Shown piece after piece: positions 45,100-53,691 of a DNA stretch of 64,000 bases (position 1 is its first letter; each line of letters opens with the position of its first letter). The notes below the pieces were generated by a model, which did not search any database, was not told the DNA's origin, and saw nothing but the letters and a program-made list of their open reading frames with translations. This DNA is from CAMLFJ01 sp035524955 (lineage in GTDB: Bacteria > Methylomirabilota > Methylomirabilia > Rokubacteriales > CSP1-6): assembly GCA_035524955.1 (NCBI GenBank), contig DATLFG010000042.1, positions 1 through 64,000 on the forward strand. Direction: 5' to 3'. The position numbers and the translations under genes are program-made.

Positions 45100-45798
45100 T
45101 CACCGCGCGACCTCGATGTCCGGCGCTGGCACGTCCGTTGCCGTTTCCAAGGTGGCCGGCCACGTGCTCCATCCATCGGGCGCCTCCCCGGGCTCACTGA
45201 CGTCGGCCTGCGCGAGCGCTTTCCAGACAGTCAGCAGCAGGATCCCGGCGTCGAGCCGGCACGACTGGTGCTCCACGTACCAGACGTCGAGCGCGAAGCG
45301 GCGCTCCCACGGCAGCGTGTTGCGGCCGTTGACCTGAGCCCACCCCGTGATCCCCGGTCGAACTTCGTGGCGGCGGGCCTGCTCCCTCGTGTAGCGCGGC
45401 AGATACTCCATCAAGAGCGGCCGGGGGCCGACCAGGCTCATGTCGCCCCGGATCACGTTGATGAGCTCCGGCAGCTCGTCCACGCTCGTTCTTCGGAGTA
45501 GCCGCCCGAGACGGGTCAGTCGTCGCTCATGATCCGGCAGGAGCCGGCCGTCGGCCCCGCACGCGTTGCTCATGGTGCGAAACTTGTAGAGGATGAACGG
45601 CCGCCCGTGCCGGCCGGGCCGTCGCTGCGCGAAGATCACCGGTCGGCCGAGCGCCAGCCAGATCGCCAGGGCGGTCACGCCCAGCAGCGGCGCGAGGACG
45701 ATCAGACCGACAGACGCCACCACGAAGTCGAACACGCGCTTGGGCCAACCCGGCCACCGTCCGGGCCGGCGCGTCGGCGCCCTCACACCGCCCATCAC
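45100..45798 (-). CDS. Initiating phosphoglycosyl transferase, PglC-like
   Basis: A 232-residue monotopic phosphoglycosyl transferase that loads the first sugar-1-phosphate onto undecaprenyl phosphate. One re-entrant hydrophobic helix (VFDFVVASVGLIVLAPLLG) is followed by PVIFAQRRPGRHGRPF, KFRTM, the catalytic SVDELPELINVIRGDMSLVG and RPGITGWAQVNGR. It lacks the N-terminal four-helix part of large WcaJ/WbaP enzymes, so it resembles PglC. Its start overlaps the stop of the dehydratase gene by 4 bases. Confidence 0.9.
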   Translation of the reverse strand: MMGGVRAPTRRPGRWPGWPKRVFDFVVASVGLIVLAPLLGVTALAIWLALGRPVIFAQRRPGRHGRPFILYKFRTMSNACGADGRLLPDHERRLTRLGRLLRRTSVDELPELINVIRGDMSLVGPRPLLMEYLPRYTREQARRHEVRPGITGWAQVNGRNTLPWERRFALDVWYVEHQSCRLDAGILLLTVWKALAQADVSEPGEAPDGWSTWPATLETATDVPAPDIEVAR

Positions 45799-47720
45799 GC
45801 GAGGCCTCGCGCCTCGCCGACCCCGGCGGCGACGGGCGCCGGCACGTCCGCGGGAAGCACGGGTCGGCCGTTCGCGACCTCCGGCCCTGCAGTCAAGGGC
45901 CGGAACATCGCAACCATCGCGCCGAGCTCCTGCATGACGGCGCCGGTCGCGCCCTTCTCGGCGAAGCGCTCGAGGTCCGCCACGCTGCGTCCGAGACTCG
46001 CGGGCGAGAGGTCACGGGCCCATCGGACCCGCCTGATCCCTTCCAGGCGCGACGGCTCGATGGTCTCGTCCGAGGCCACCAGCTCCTCCGAGAGCTTCTC
46101 GCCGGGCCGCACCCCAGTGTAGGTGATCGGGATCTCACGCTCCGGGGTGAAGCCGGACAGCCGGATCAGGTTCCGCGCCATGTCCACCACCCTGATCTCG
46201 TCGCCCATGTCGAGGACGTACAGCGCTCCATTCTCGCCGAGCGCGGCGGCTTGGAGCACGAGCTGCACCGCTTCCGGGATCAGCATGAAGTACCGACGCA
46301 TGTCGGGATGCGTGACGGTGACCGGCCCGCCGCCCTTGATCTGCTCGAGGAAGAGCGGGATCACGCTGCCGTTGCTTCCCATCACGTTGCCGAAACGCAC
46401 CGCCACGAACCCGGTCGGGCCTCGCTCGGCCAGGGCCATCGCGAGCAGCTCCGCCACCCGCTTGGTGGCACCCATGACGCTCGAGGGGTTGACTGCCTTG
46501 TCGCTCGAGATCAGGACGAACCGCTCCACCCCGTGGCGGACCGCGGCCTCTCCGACGATCCGCGTGCCCTTGACGTTGTTCTTGATCGCCTCGCAGGGAT
46601 TGAGCTCCATGAGGGGCACGTGCTTGTGGGCGGCCGCGTGAAGGATCAGCTCCGGACGATGCTCGGCCAGCACCTCGTCGACCCGTCCCTCGTCGGTGAC
46701 GTCCGCGATGACGGAATACACCCTCCCGCCGGGCTTCAGCCCGGCCACCGACCGCTCCACCGCCCAGAGCGCGTTCTCGTAGCGCTCGAACAGCACGAGG
46801 CTCTTCGGCCCCAGCGCCGCGATCTGTCGACTGAGCTCGGATCCGATGCTCCCGCCGGCGCCGGTCACGAGTACCCGCTTCCCCTCGACCAGATGCCTCA
46901 CGGTATCCATGTCGAGCCCGACCGGCACCCGCCCGAGCAGATCCGCGACGGCAAGGTCGCGGACGTCGTGGAGCCTTGCGCGTCCGTCGAGAATGTCCCG
47001 GAGGTGTGGCATCACCTTGATCGGCAGCTTGTACGACTCGAGTGCCTTCACCACGCCCCGGAACATCTCGGGGGCGGCCCGGGCGATCGCCACCAGCACC
47101 TCGCTCGGATTTGTCTGGGCGATGATGCGCGGCAGGTCCGCCCGCGTTCCGAGCACCGGGATCCCGTGGATCCGCTGGCCCACCTTGGTCGGGTCGTCGT
47201 CCACGAATCCGACGGGCCGATAGCCGTGCTCGCCCCCGTTCAGGATCTCCCGGACGATCGTCTCGCCTGCGTCACCCGCGCCGAAGATGAGCACGCTCCT
47301 CGTCCGGGCGTTCGCGCGGTACTCCCGCCCCAGGCGCCAACCGACCCGCGCCGCCGCCATGAGGAACACCACGAGCACCAGGTCCATCAAGAACACCGAG
47401 CGGGGATAGGCGCGCAGCCCCAGGACGCCGCGGATCAGCAGGCAGAAGAGGACGCTGCTCGCGGTCACGCTGGCCACGATCGCCCGCAAGTCCCGGAGGC
47501 CCACGTACTGCCAGACCGAGTCGTAGAGGTGGAACGGGATGAAGGAGAGCCCGCGGAGCAGCACGAGCAAGGGAATCGTCTCCCGCCAGAGGTCCGAGGC
47601 GGCGGCGGGGATCGCGCCGTCGAACCGGAGCCAGAAGGCAAAGTAGTTCCCGGCGACGGTCAGCAGCAGGTCCACGAGGACCACCGAGGCGCGCCTGGTC
47701 GTGACGAGCGGTCGTCTCAA
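45795..47720 (-). CDS. Membrane-bound nucleotide-sugar C4-keto/4,6-dehydratase, PglF/CapD-like
   Basis: About 641 residues: four N-terminal membrane helices, a CoA-binding-like Rossmann domain (VLIFGAGDAGETIVREIL) and a C-terminal SDR dehydratase domain with VTGAGGSIGSELSRQI, HAAAHKHVPLME and SSDKAVNPSSVMGATKR. In this subfamily the usual active-site Tyr is replaced by Met, as here. It converts UDP-GlcNAc to a 4-keto-6-deoxy sugar. The TTG at 47720 overlaps the wzc stop (TTGA) and begins the conserved part. An ATG at 47798 would overlap wzc by 82 bases. Confidence 0.88.
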   Translation of the reverse strand: MRRPLVTTRRASVVLVDLLLTVAGNYFAFWLRFDGAIPAAASDLWRETIPLLVLLRGLSFIPFHLYDSVWQYVGLRDLRAIVASVTASSVLFCLLIRGVLGLRAYPRSVFLMDLVLVVFLMAAARVGWRLGREYRANARTRSVLIFGAGDAGETIVREILNGGEHGYRPVGFVDDDPTKVGQRIHGIPVLGTRADLPRIIAQTNPSEVLVAIARAAPEMFRGVVKALESYKLPIKVMPHLRDILDGRARLHDVRDLAVADLLGRVPVGLDMDTVRHLVEGKRVLVTGAGGSIGSELSRQIAALGPKSLVLFERYENALWAVERSVAGLKPGGRVYSVIADVTDEGRVDEVLAEHRPELILHAAAHKHVPLMELNPCEAIKNNVKGTRIVGEAAVRHGVERFVLISSDKAVNPSSVMGATKRVAELLAMALAERGPTGFVAVRFGNVMGSNGSVIPLFLEQIKGGGPVTVTHPDMRRYFMLIPEAVQLVLQAAALGENGALYVLDMGDEIRVVDMARNLIRLSGFTPEREIPITYTGVRPGEKLSEELVASDETIEPSRLEGIRRVRWARDLSPASLGRSVADLERFAEKGATGAVMQELGAMVAMFRPLTAGPEVANGRPVLPADVPAPVAAGVGEARGLA

Positions 47721-50014
47721 AGGGTGCCGACGTCCTGGTCCCGATCCGACCTCGACCCTCGCGATGCGGACCGACCCCGCATCGTCCAGTCCGCCCACAT
47801 CGACGCCCCGGAGGGGAGTGGTTCGTGGTGGTAGTACTGATAGCCGGCGGCGGTGTTTCGAACGTCCGCGTGATTGAGGACGACACCCAGGAGGCGCGCG
47901 CGGACCGATCCGAGCATCTGCACGGCACGCTGCGCGGCGTCCCGACCCGCGTGCCGGTGGCGGAGGACGAGGATGACGCCTTCCACCCGTGGCGCGAGCA
48001 CCAGGGTGTCGCTAACCCCCAGCAGGGGCGGCGTGTCGATCACGATGTGAGCGAACCGCTCACCGAGCGCGGCCAAGGCCTGCGTGAATCGCGGAGAGAA
48101 AAGCAGCTCCGCCGGGTTCGTCGGCACCGGGCCCGCCGGGATCACGAAGAGCCTCGGGATTCGCGTCGGTCGGATGACCTCCGTCACTCCCACGCCCCCC
48201 ACGAGCAGGTCGGACACGCCGGGCGTCTGGGGAACGCCGAGGATCCGGTGGAGATCGGGATGGCGCAGGTCCGCGTCCACCAGCAGCACGTCACCCATCC
48301 CGAGCTGGGCCAGGGTGATCGCGCAGTTCGTCGAGACGGAGGTCTTGCCGTCCTGCTGCTGGAGCGAGGTCACCAGCATGGTCTTGGGCGGGCGCTCCGG
48401 CGTGGCGTATACCACGCTCGTCCGCAGGTTGCGGAACGCCTCCGCGAGAATGGAGCTGGTCGCCTGGTGAGCCACCAGCGCGAAGGCGCCGGGGGGGCCG
48501 TCGCCCGCTCCGAGGGGCCGGCCGTCGAGGTGGGCCGGGAGCGCGGAGCGCGTCGGCACCAGCCCGAGAGTGGGGACGCGGAGGATGGCCTCGACCTCAC
48601 GGGGATCCCGGATGCTCGTGTCCAGGTACTCGAAGAGAAACGCGAGGGCCACGCCGCCGACCAGGCCCACCATGCACCCGATCAACAGATTGAGCCCGGT
48701 GCGCGGGCTCGAGCGTTTCAGCGGAACATCGGCGCGGTCCACCACCGAGATGTTCGAGAGCAGCAGCGACGAGGAAACCTGCGTCTCCTTCAGCCGCGTG
48801 GACAAGCCGGTGTAAAGCTCGCGGTTCGTGTCCACTTCCCGCCGGAGCAGGTTGTACCGCGCCATCTGGCCGTCCAGCTTCCGCGCCAACCCTCGCTGCT
48901 CGTCCGCGAGCTTCCGGACCTCCGTCTCCTTCTGAAGTGCCGCTCGGTACTCCGCGCGGGCCGCTTCGACGAACCGTTGGATCTCCGCGTGAATCTGCCG
49001 CCGCACCTCCTTGATGTTCTCGGACAGCCGCTGCATGCGCGGATACTCGGCCTTGAAGGACTGGCCAAGCTCCCGGTATCTCCCCTCGAGCTTGGTCGCC
49101 TCCTCCTTGAGATGGGCGATCAGTGGGTCCTGCAGGACCGCCGGGAGGGAGTCGGCGGTCGCCCGGGTCGCCTGGGTGAGCATGCTCTCCTTGGCGATGC
49201 GCTCAGCCTTGGCCTCGAGGAGCGAATCGGACAGGGTCGCCAGCTCCTGGCTGATCAGGGCCTGGCGCTCGCCGACCCGCTCCCCGATGCGCTCCCCGCC
49301 GACGAACAGGATGTCGTTCTCCTCCAGGAACCGGCTCAACTGCACCTCGCTCGAGTGCAGCGCCTGCCGCAATTCATTCACCTGCGCGGTCAGGAACCGC
49401 GTGGCGTACTGGCTCGCGTCCTTCCTGTCGTCGAGCTGCTGGGCGATGACCTCGTCGGCCAGCGTATTCGCGACCTGCGCGGCCAGCTCGGGGCTGCGGC
49501 TCTCGAACGAGAGCTTGACCAGCCGCGTGTTCCGGACCGGCTCGACCTGGAGCCGGTCGAGGAACGCGTCGGTCAGCTCCCCCGGCCGACGTCCGACCGA
49601 GCTAAACTCAGGATGACGTTCGAGGCCCACGAGCGCGATGACCCGGTTGGCGAGCGTGCGACGTTGCAGGAGGCGGCGCTCCGTCTGCATCTGGGTCTGC
49701 GTGGACTCGCCCCCGGTGTCGTCGCGCCTGGGCGGCTCGAACTTGAGGATCCGGGGCTCGTCCTTCTCGATGCGGAGCATCGCGGTGCCGGTGAACACGG
49801 GCCGCGCGGTCACGCTCCAGACGAACGCGGTGAGCACCGCCCCCACGAATACCATGACCACCGTCCGCCGGTGCCGGGTGAGCACCGCCCAGTAGTCCCA
49901 GAAGTGCGCGTCGCCTTCCCAGGACCGGCGGGAATCCGCCTCGAGTCGGGCCGGGGGGAGCGGCGCCGGGAGGTCCCGGCCATTCGTTAGAGCGCGATGA
50001 GTTTGGTCGCTCAT
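47717..50014 (-). CDS. wzc: Wzc-type polysaccharide co-polymerase / BY-kinase
   Basis: A 765-residue inner-membrane protein that controls chain length and export. Two helices (about 50-70 and 450-470) flank a long periplasmic coiled-coil Wzz domain. The cytoplasmic ATPase domain has Walker A' VLLVDADLRHP and Walker B HIVIDTPP. Walker A reads SLQQQDGKTSVSTN, keeping GKT but losing the usual GEG. The C-terminal tyrosine cluster is poor (GYQYY). Kinase activity may therefore be reduced. Coupled to wza by ATGA. Confidence 0.92.
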   Translation of the reverse strand: MSDQTHRALTNGRDLPAPLPPARLEADSRRSWEGDAHFWDYWAVLTRHRRTVVMVFVGAVLTAFVWSVTARPVFTGTAMLRIEKDEPRILKFEPPRRDDTGGESTQTQMQTERRLLQRRTLANRVIALVGLERHPEFSSVGRRPGELTDAFLDRLQVEPVRNTRLVKLSFESRSPELAAQVANTLADEVIAQQLDDRKDASQYATRFLTAQVNELRQALHSSEVQLSRFLEENDILFVGGERIGERVGERQALISQELATLSDSLLEAKAERIAKESMLTQATRATADSLPAVLQDPLIAHLKEEATKLEGRYRELGQSFKAEYPRMQRLSENIKEVRRQIHAEIQRFVEAARAEYRAALQKETEVRKLADEQRGLARKLDGQMARYNLLRREVDTNRELYTGLSTRLKETQVSSSLLLSNISVVDRADVPLKRSSPRTGLNLLIGCMVGLVGGVALAFLFEYLDTSIRDPREVEAILRVPTLGLVPTRSALPAHLDGRPLGAGDGPPGAFALVAHQATSSILAEAFRNLRTSVVYATPERPPKTMLVTSLQQQDGKTSVSTNCAITLAQLGMGDVLLVDADLRHPDLHRILGVPQTPGVSDLLVGGVGVTEVIRPTRIPRLFVIPAGPVPTNPAELLFSPRFTQALAALGERFAHIVIDTPPLLGVSDTLVLAPRVEGVILVLRHRHAGRDAAQRAVQMLGSVRARLLGVVLNHADVRNTAAGYQYYHHEPLPSGASMWADWTMRGRSASRGSRSDRDQDVGTL

Positions 50015-51126
50015 ATTGGCTTCGCCACGCCGAGGGCGCCTCTGAAGAAGTCGATGAACCCGTAGAAGAAGGCCTTGCCGGCGTGCTTCCCGACGATCAC
50101 CACGTCGTTGCGCTGCAGCTCGGGCGCCGGCTTGCCCTGCTCGAACGCGTCGATGTCGTAGCTGGTAACCTCGACTTCCCCGGACGGCCTCTTCCGATAG
50201 AGGCGCACGTCACTCCAGTCCGCCACGTCCTTGACACCACCGGCAGCGACAATGGCCTGCTGGACCGTCGTCTTGCCCCTCACCAGAAACGATCCAGGGC
50301 GCTCGACCGAGCCACCGACGTAGACGGACCCCGCCCGCGGCACATGCACCACGTCGCCGGATCGAAGCGCGACGTTCAGGTCGTCGCGCCCGTCCGCCAG
50401 CTCGGAGAGGTCGATCGGGGCCATCACTTCGGCGGTCGCATCCCCGGCCGGCGGCGGTCCGCTCCTCGCGCTAGCTCCGCCGTCTCCCGTCGCGGTGACC
50501 GCGCTGAGCGGTGCGCGGCGGATCACGTACACGAGACGATCGGCCTCGTCGGTCAGCCCTTCCGCGAGGCCGAGGGCGTCGGCCAGGCGGAGCGGCCGGT
50601 TCAGGTTGAACACGCCGCCCTTCCGTACCGCGCCGATGACCGAGATGCGTTGGCTGTTGTGCTCCAGCAGGAAGACGGAGACCTGCGGGTCGTGCATGAA
50701 CTTCCGCTGGAGTCGGGAACGGATCTCATCCTCCAGCTCAGAGGTGGTGCGACCGGTCGCCTGGATCTGGCCGAGCAGAGGCAGCGTGACGACCCCCCGA
50801 TGGGGAACGCGGAGCCGAATCCGGGACAACTCCTCCACCTCGAAGACGCTTACCTCGAGCAGGTCTCCCGCGCCGACCGGGAGATCGGCGCCGTCCGCCG
50901 ACCGTGCCGCCTGCTCCAGGAGCCGGCGATTCAACGCCGTGGTGTTCGGCGAGGAGCCGGCCTCGAGCGATCCTCCTGCTCGGCCGGAGCCGCTCGCCGC
51001 GGAGGCAACGCCTCCCGTCTCCCGGAGCAGCGATCCCTGGTCGGGACCGGTGGCAGGAACCGACATCCCGCATCCCGCCATGGCGATCGCGATGACGGTG
51101 GTCAATACGTAACGCGTGTTCCTCAT
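50011..51126 (-). CDS. wza: Wza-type outer-membrane polysaccharide export lipoprotein
   Basis: A 371-residue lipoprotein with lipobox MAGC at about residues 14-17, a Poly_export domain (VGAGDLLEVSVFEVEELS) and two SLBB domains (VIGAVRKGGVFNLN and YVGGSVERPGSFLVRG). It forms the outer-membrane exit channel for the glycan. The ATG at 51126 has GGAGG six bases upstream; the longer frame lacks a signal peptide at its start. This is the first gene of the polysaccharide operon and it is divergent from the LuxR-type regulator. Confidence 0.92.
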   Translation of the reverse strand: MRNTRYVLTTVIAIAMAGCGMSVPATGPDQGSLLRETGGVASAASGSGRAGGSLEAGSSPNTTALNRRLLEQAARSADGADLPVGAGDLLEVSVFEVEELSRIRLRVPHRGVVTLPLLGQIQATGRTTSELEDEIRSRLQRKFMHDPQVSVFLLEHNSQRISVIGAVRKGGVFNLNRPLRLADALGLAEGLTDEADRLVYVIRRAPLSAVTATGDGGASARSGPPPAGDATAEVMAPIDLSELADGRDDLNVALRSGDVVHVPRAGSVYVGGSVERPGSFLVRGKTTVQQAIVAAGGVKDVADWSDVRLYRKRPSGEVEVTSYDIDAFEQGKPAPELQRNDVVIVGKHAGKAFFYGFIDFFRGALGVAKPI

Positions 51127-51270
51127 CGTCCGCCTCCAGTAAAGACGATCGGCTCGTCCGGTCGCCGTGATCCCCGATCTCGGCGATCTGAGTGGGCGAA
51201 TACTCACGCGCCGCTCCCCGGTCGTCAACTAGACGAAGGTCATCGCCATGCGACCGCGTGGTTATATCGC

Positions 51271-51290
51271 TACGACTTTGGTCGTACGAC
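51271..51290. promoter_or_regulatory. Nested palindromes in the 434-base wza/regulator gap, possible operator
   Basis: TACGAC-TTTG-GTCGTA (51271-51286) overlaps the perfect 10-bp palindrome GTCGTACGAC (51281-51290). They lie about 145-165 bases upstream of wza in the gap 51127-51560, which holds no gene. An AT-rich GGTTATATCGC lies directly beside them and could provide a -10 for wza on the minus strand. Dyads of this size suit a dimeric regulator such as the adjacent LuxR-type protein. This is inference. A stray TTGACA at 51423 has no matching -10. Confidence 0.45.
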
Positions 51291-51560
51291 TCGCGGCGCA
51301 GCGGCGCGGAGGCGCACTTCCTGCGTGGACGGGCGCCGCACGCCGGTATTCGTTTCCCGGTGCCGCGCGCCGCGTCCAGCGGCGCGGAGATTTCCCGAGC
51401 GCGCCCGCGCGCCGCGTCGCGCTTGACAACGTCGTGCGCAGGGGTGCCGCAGTCTGATAGACTCCTTGACGGCCGCCTGAGGAGAAGGCAGAGCGCGCTT
51501 CCGGGAAGATCTTCGGTGAATGGTCCAGCACCAAGGTCTCGCCCGGGAAAAGGCGCGCGC

Positions 51561-52316
51561 GTGATACGTCGGAAAGCACGATCAGTCGCCAGACCGCCGG
51601 CCCCGCCCCCTGCGAAAGCCACGCCGCCCTCCGCGGCGACGTCCACCCTGATCCGCATCGCAGTACTGAGCGACAGCGGCCTCTTTCGCTCCGGCCTCCG
51701 AAGGATCCTGGAAGCCTATCGCTCCGTCGCGCTGGTAGGAGAAGGAAGCGCGCCTCCGGTGCGCGACCTCGTGCGAGCGTGCGCTCCGCACATCCTCCTC
51801 GTGGACGCGCAGATCGAAGACGCTCTCGCGGTATGCGGCGAGCTTCGTCAGAACGGCGCCAGGCCGCGGGTGATCCTGGCGGGCGCCGAGGGAGATGACG
51901 GCTGGGCCCTCCAGGCGCTGAAGTCGGGCGCGCGGGGCATCCTGGGCAAGAGCGCCACCGTGGAGACCCTGCTCAAGGCCGTCCGGGTAGTCCACGAGGG
52001 TGAAGTGTGGGCGAGCAAGCGAGTGTTGACACTCACCGTCGAGGAGCTGGCCGCCCGCGGCCTCAGCCCCAGGCAGGCCGAGCCGTCGATCAAGAACCGC
52101 CTGAGCGAGCGCGAGCAGGAGGTCGTCCGGCTCATCGCGAGCGGCCTGAGGAACAAGGAGGTGGCCGACCGCCTCGCGATCACCGAAGCGACGGTGAAGG
52201 CGCACCTCACCCACGTCTTCCAGAAGCTCATGCTGCGCGGTCGCGGCCAGCTCGCGGCCCTCTACCACCAGAGCCTTATGCCGCTGGCCACGAAGAACGG
52301 GGCCCGGCTCGGCTAG
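51561..52316 (+). CDS. LuxR-type response regulator
   Basis: About 251 residues: a basic, proline-rich leader of about 30 residues, a receiver domain (IRIAVLSDSGLFRSGLRRIL; phospho-acceptor Asp in HILLVDAQIED; Lys in GILGKSAT) and a C-terminal LuxR helix-turn-helix (RLSEREQEVVRLIASGLRN, then TVKAHLTHVFQKL). The GTG start is the most upstream plausible one in a coding-like context. No cognate histidine kinase is nearby. Divergent from wza, it is a good candidate regulator of the polysaccharide operon. Confidence 0.82.
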   Translation: MIRRKARSVARPPAPPPAKATPPSAATSTLIRIAVLSDSGLFRSGLRRILEAYRSVALVGEGSAPPVRDLVRACAPHILLVDAQIEDALAVCGELRQNGARPRVILAGAEGDDGWALQALKSGARGILGKSATVETLLKAVRVVHEGEVWASKRVLTLTVEELAARGLSPRQAEPSIKNRLSEREQEVVRLIASGLRNKEVADRLAITEATVKAHLTHVFQKLMLRGRGQLAALYHQSLMPLATKNGARLG

Positions 52317-52406
52317 TCGGCTACGCTCCGGTTGACAGTCGGCCCGACCCGCGCACAATCGACACCCCCAGTCGACCTCAGGCCTTCGTGATTCAAGGGC
52401 GGGCCC

Positions 52407-52832
52407 ATGTCGCTCACTCACCCCTACATGGTCCTCTACGCTCTGCACGACGCCCTGGTGAAGCCCATGCCCGGCCAGCCCCGTGCGCCGAGCCCGGCCG
52501 GGTCGTGGTCGGTCTCCAAGGACGGCCTCGTCTACGAGTTCGTGCTCCGGAAGGGCGCGCTCTTCCACAACGGCGACCCGGTCGCCGCGGACGACGTGCA
52601 GTACTGGCTCGAGCGCTACCGCGGCACCGCGGTCAAGGCGCTGAAGAAGCGCGTGGCCGGCGTGGAGACGCCGGACTCCGGGCCCGTGCGCATCCGCTTG
52701 AAGTATCCCTGGCCCGACTTCCTGGCCTTCCTGAATGGCGTCGGGCCCCGCGTGCGCGAGTCGCGCCTTGGCCTGATCGCGGGCCACGCCTACTCGGCGC
52801 CCTACGAGGACGTCACGCTGAAGGGCAGGTAA
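52407..52832 (+). pseudogene. Remnant of a peptide/opine ABC transporter substrate-binding protein (SBP family 5)
   Basis: The 141 codons align with an inner N-terminal part of DppA/OppA-like proteins (YMVLYALHDALVKPMPGQP, ...SKDGLVYEFVLRKGALFHNG, PVAADDVQYWLERYRG). The signal peptide and first strands are absent and some 300 residues are missing after PWPDFLAF. The last 15 residues (SAPYEDVTLKGR) look like the natural C terminus of such proteins, so an internal in-frame deletion is likely. It overlaps the end of the next remnant. Confidence 0.75.
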
Positions 52833-53361
52833 GTGAAGACGAGGTGCGGGGGGAGGTAGAGCACGAGCGAGAACGCGACGAGCAGCAAGGCGAGGTAAGC
52901 CCAGGGGGGCAGCGCGGTCTGGGGTCGGCCGAGCCCGTGCACCCAGTTGACGTTCTCCGCCGGATCCGTGAGCCAGTAGGTCACCGGCAGCACGACGAGG
53001 GCGAGCAGGCTCTGGTAGAGCCACGCCCGCCGGTCGTAACCGAGCCGGGCCACGAGCCACACGAGCCCCGCCGGCAGCGGCACGTGGAAGAGAGAGAGCG
53101 CGCGGAGATAGCGCGGCGTGGCCGCGTCGAACATGTATGCGCTCATGCCGAACATCGGGCGCCCGGTGAGCTGCCGGCCGAAGAACTCGAGGTTCCACGC
53201 GAGCTCGGGCAGCAGCACCGCCAGCATCATCATGCTGGCGAGCAGCGGGCTCTCCAGAGAAAGTTCTTCGGGCCGTAGTGCGTCCAGTACACCGGCACCA
53301 GGACGAGAAGGAAAAGCGTGTAGGCGAGCTTGATCCCGAGGTGGATCTGATCGCCCGCCAC
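52802..53361 (-). pseudogene. Membrane protein gene with internal deletion and frameshift
   Basis: A first segment beginning at the GTG at 53361 encodes a membrane helix and VYWTHYGPKNFLW. The sequence then jumps, out of frame near 53258, into SPLLASMMMLAVLLPELAW and a further 140 residues with four hydrophobic segments. The two parts look like pieces of one multi-helix protein lacking about 15-20 residues at the junction. The downstream piece alone (52802-53233) is an open frame of 143 codons. Family not recognised. Function is doubtful. Confidence 0.6.
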
Positions 53362-53691
53362 CTAGATGATCACCTTCTCCTCGACCACGAAGGTCTTGTT
53401 GCCGCCGATGAAGAGCGCCCCGTCGGCGTGGAGCGTGGCCATCTCGGGTGCGGCGAGGGCGCCGTCCATGCCCGCGCGGTCCTCGAACCAGAGCTCGGCG
53501 ATGCCGTCCACCTCGATGGGCGTGGTCGGGATGTCGGGGCGCCGGTACTCCTCGACGATCTGCGACTGCACGGAGCGGCCCAGCCCGGGCACCGCGTGGG
53601 CCAGCGGGGCGTGCACCTCGAGCCAGTGGCGCGTGAACTGCTCGCGCGTCATGCCCGCCTTCGGGGTCAGCAGCGAGACGCGCTTGATCAT
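53362..53691 (-). CDS. EthD-domain protein
   Basis: A 109-residue dimeric alpha/beta-barrel protein: LLTPKAGMTREQFTRHWLEV...APLAHAVPGL is the EthD signature. Such small proteins accompany catabolic oxygenases or act as decarboxylases or lyases on polyketide-like substrates; the role here is open. The start overlaps the stop of the next upstream gene by 4 bases (ATGA), so the two form a pair. Confidence 0.85.
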   Translation of the reverse strand: MIKRVSLLTPKAGMTREQFTRHWLEVHAPLAHAVPGLGRSVQSQIVEEYRRPDIPTTPIEVDGIAELWFEDRAGMDGALAAPEMATLHADGALFIGGNKTFVVEEKVII

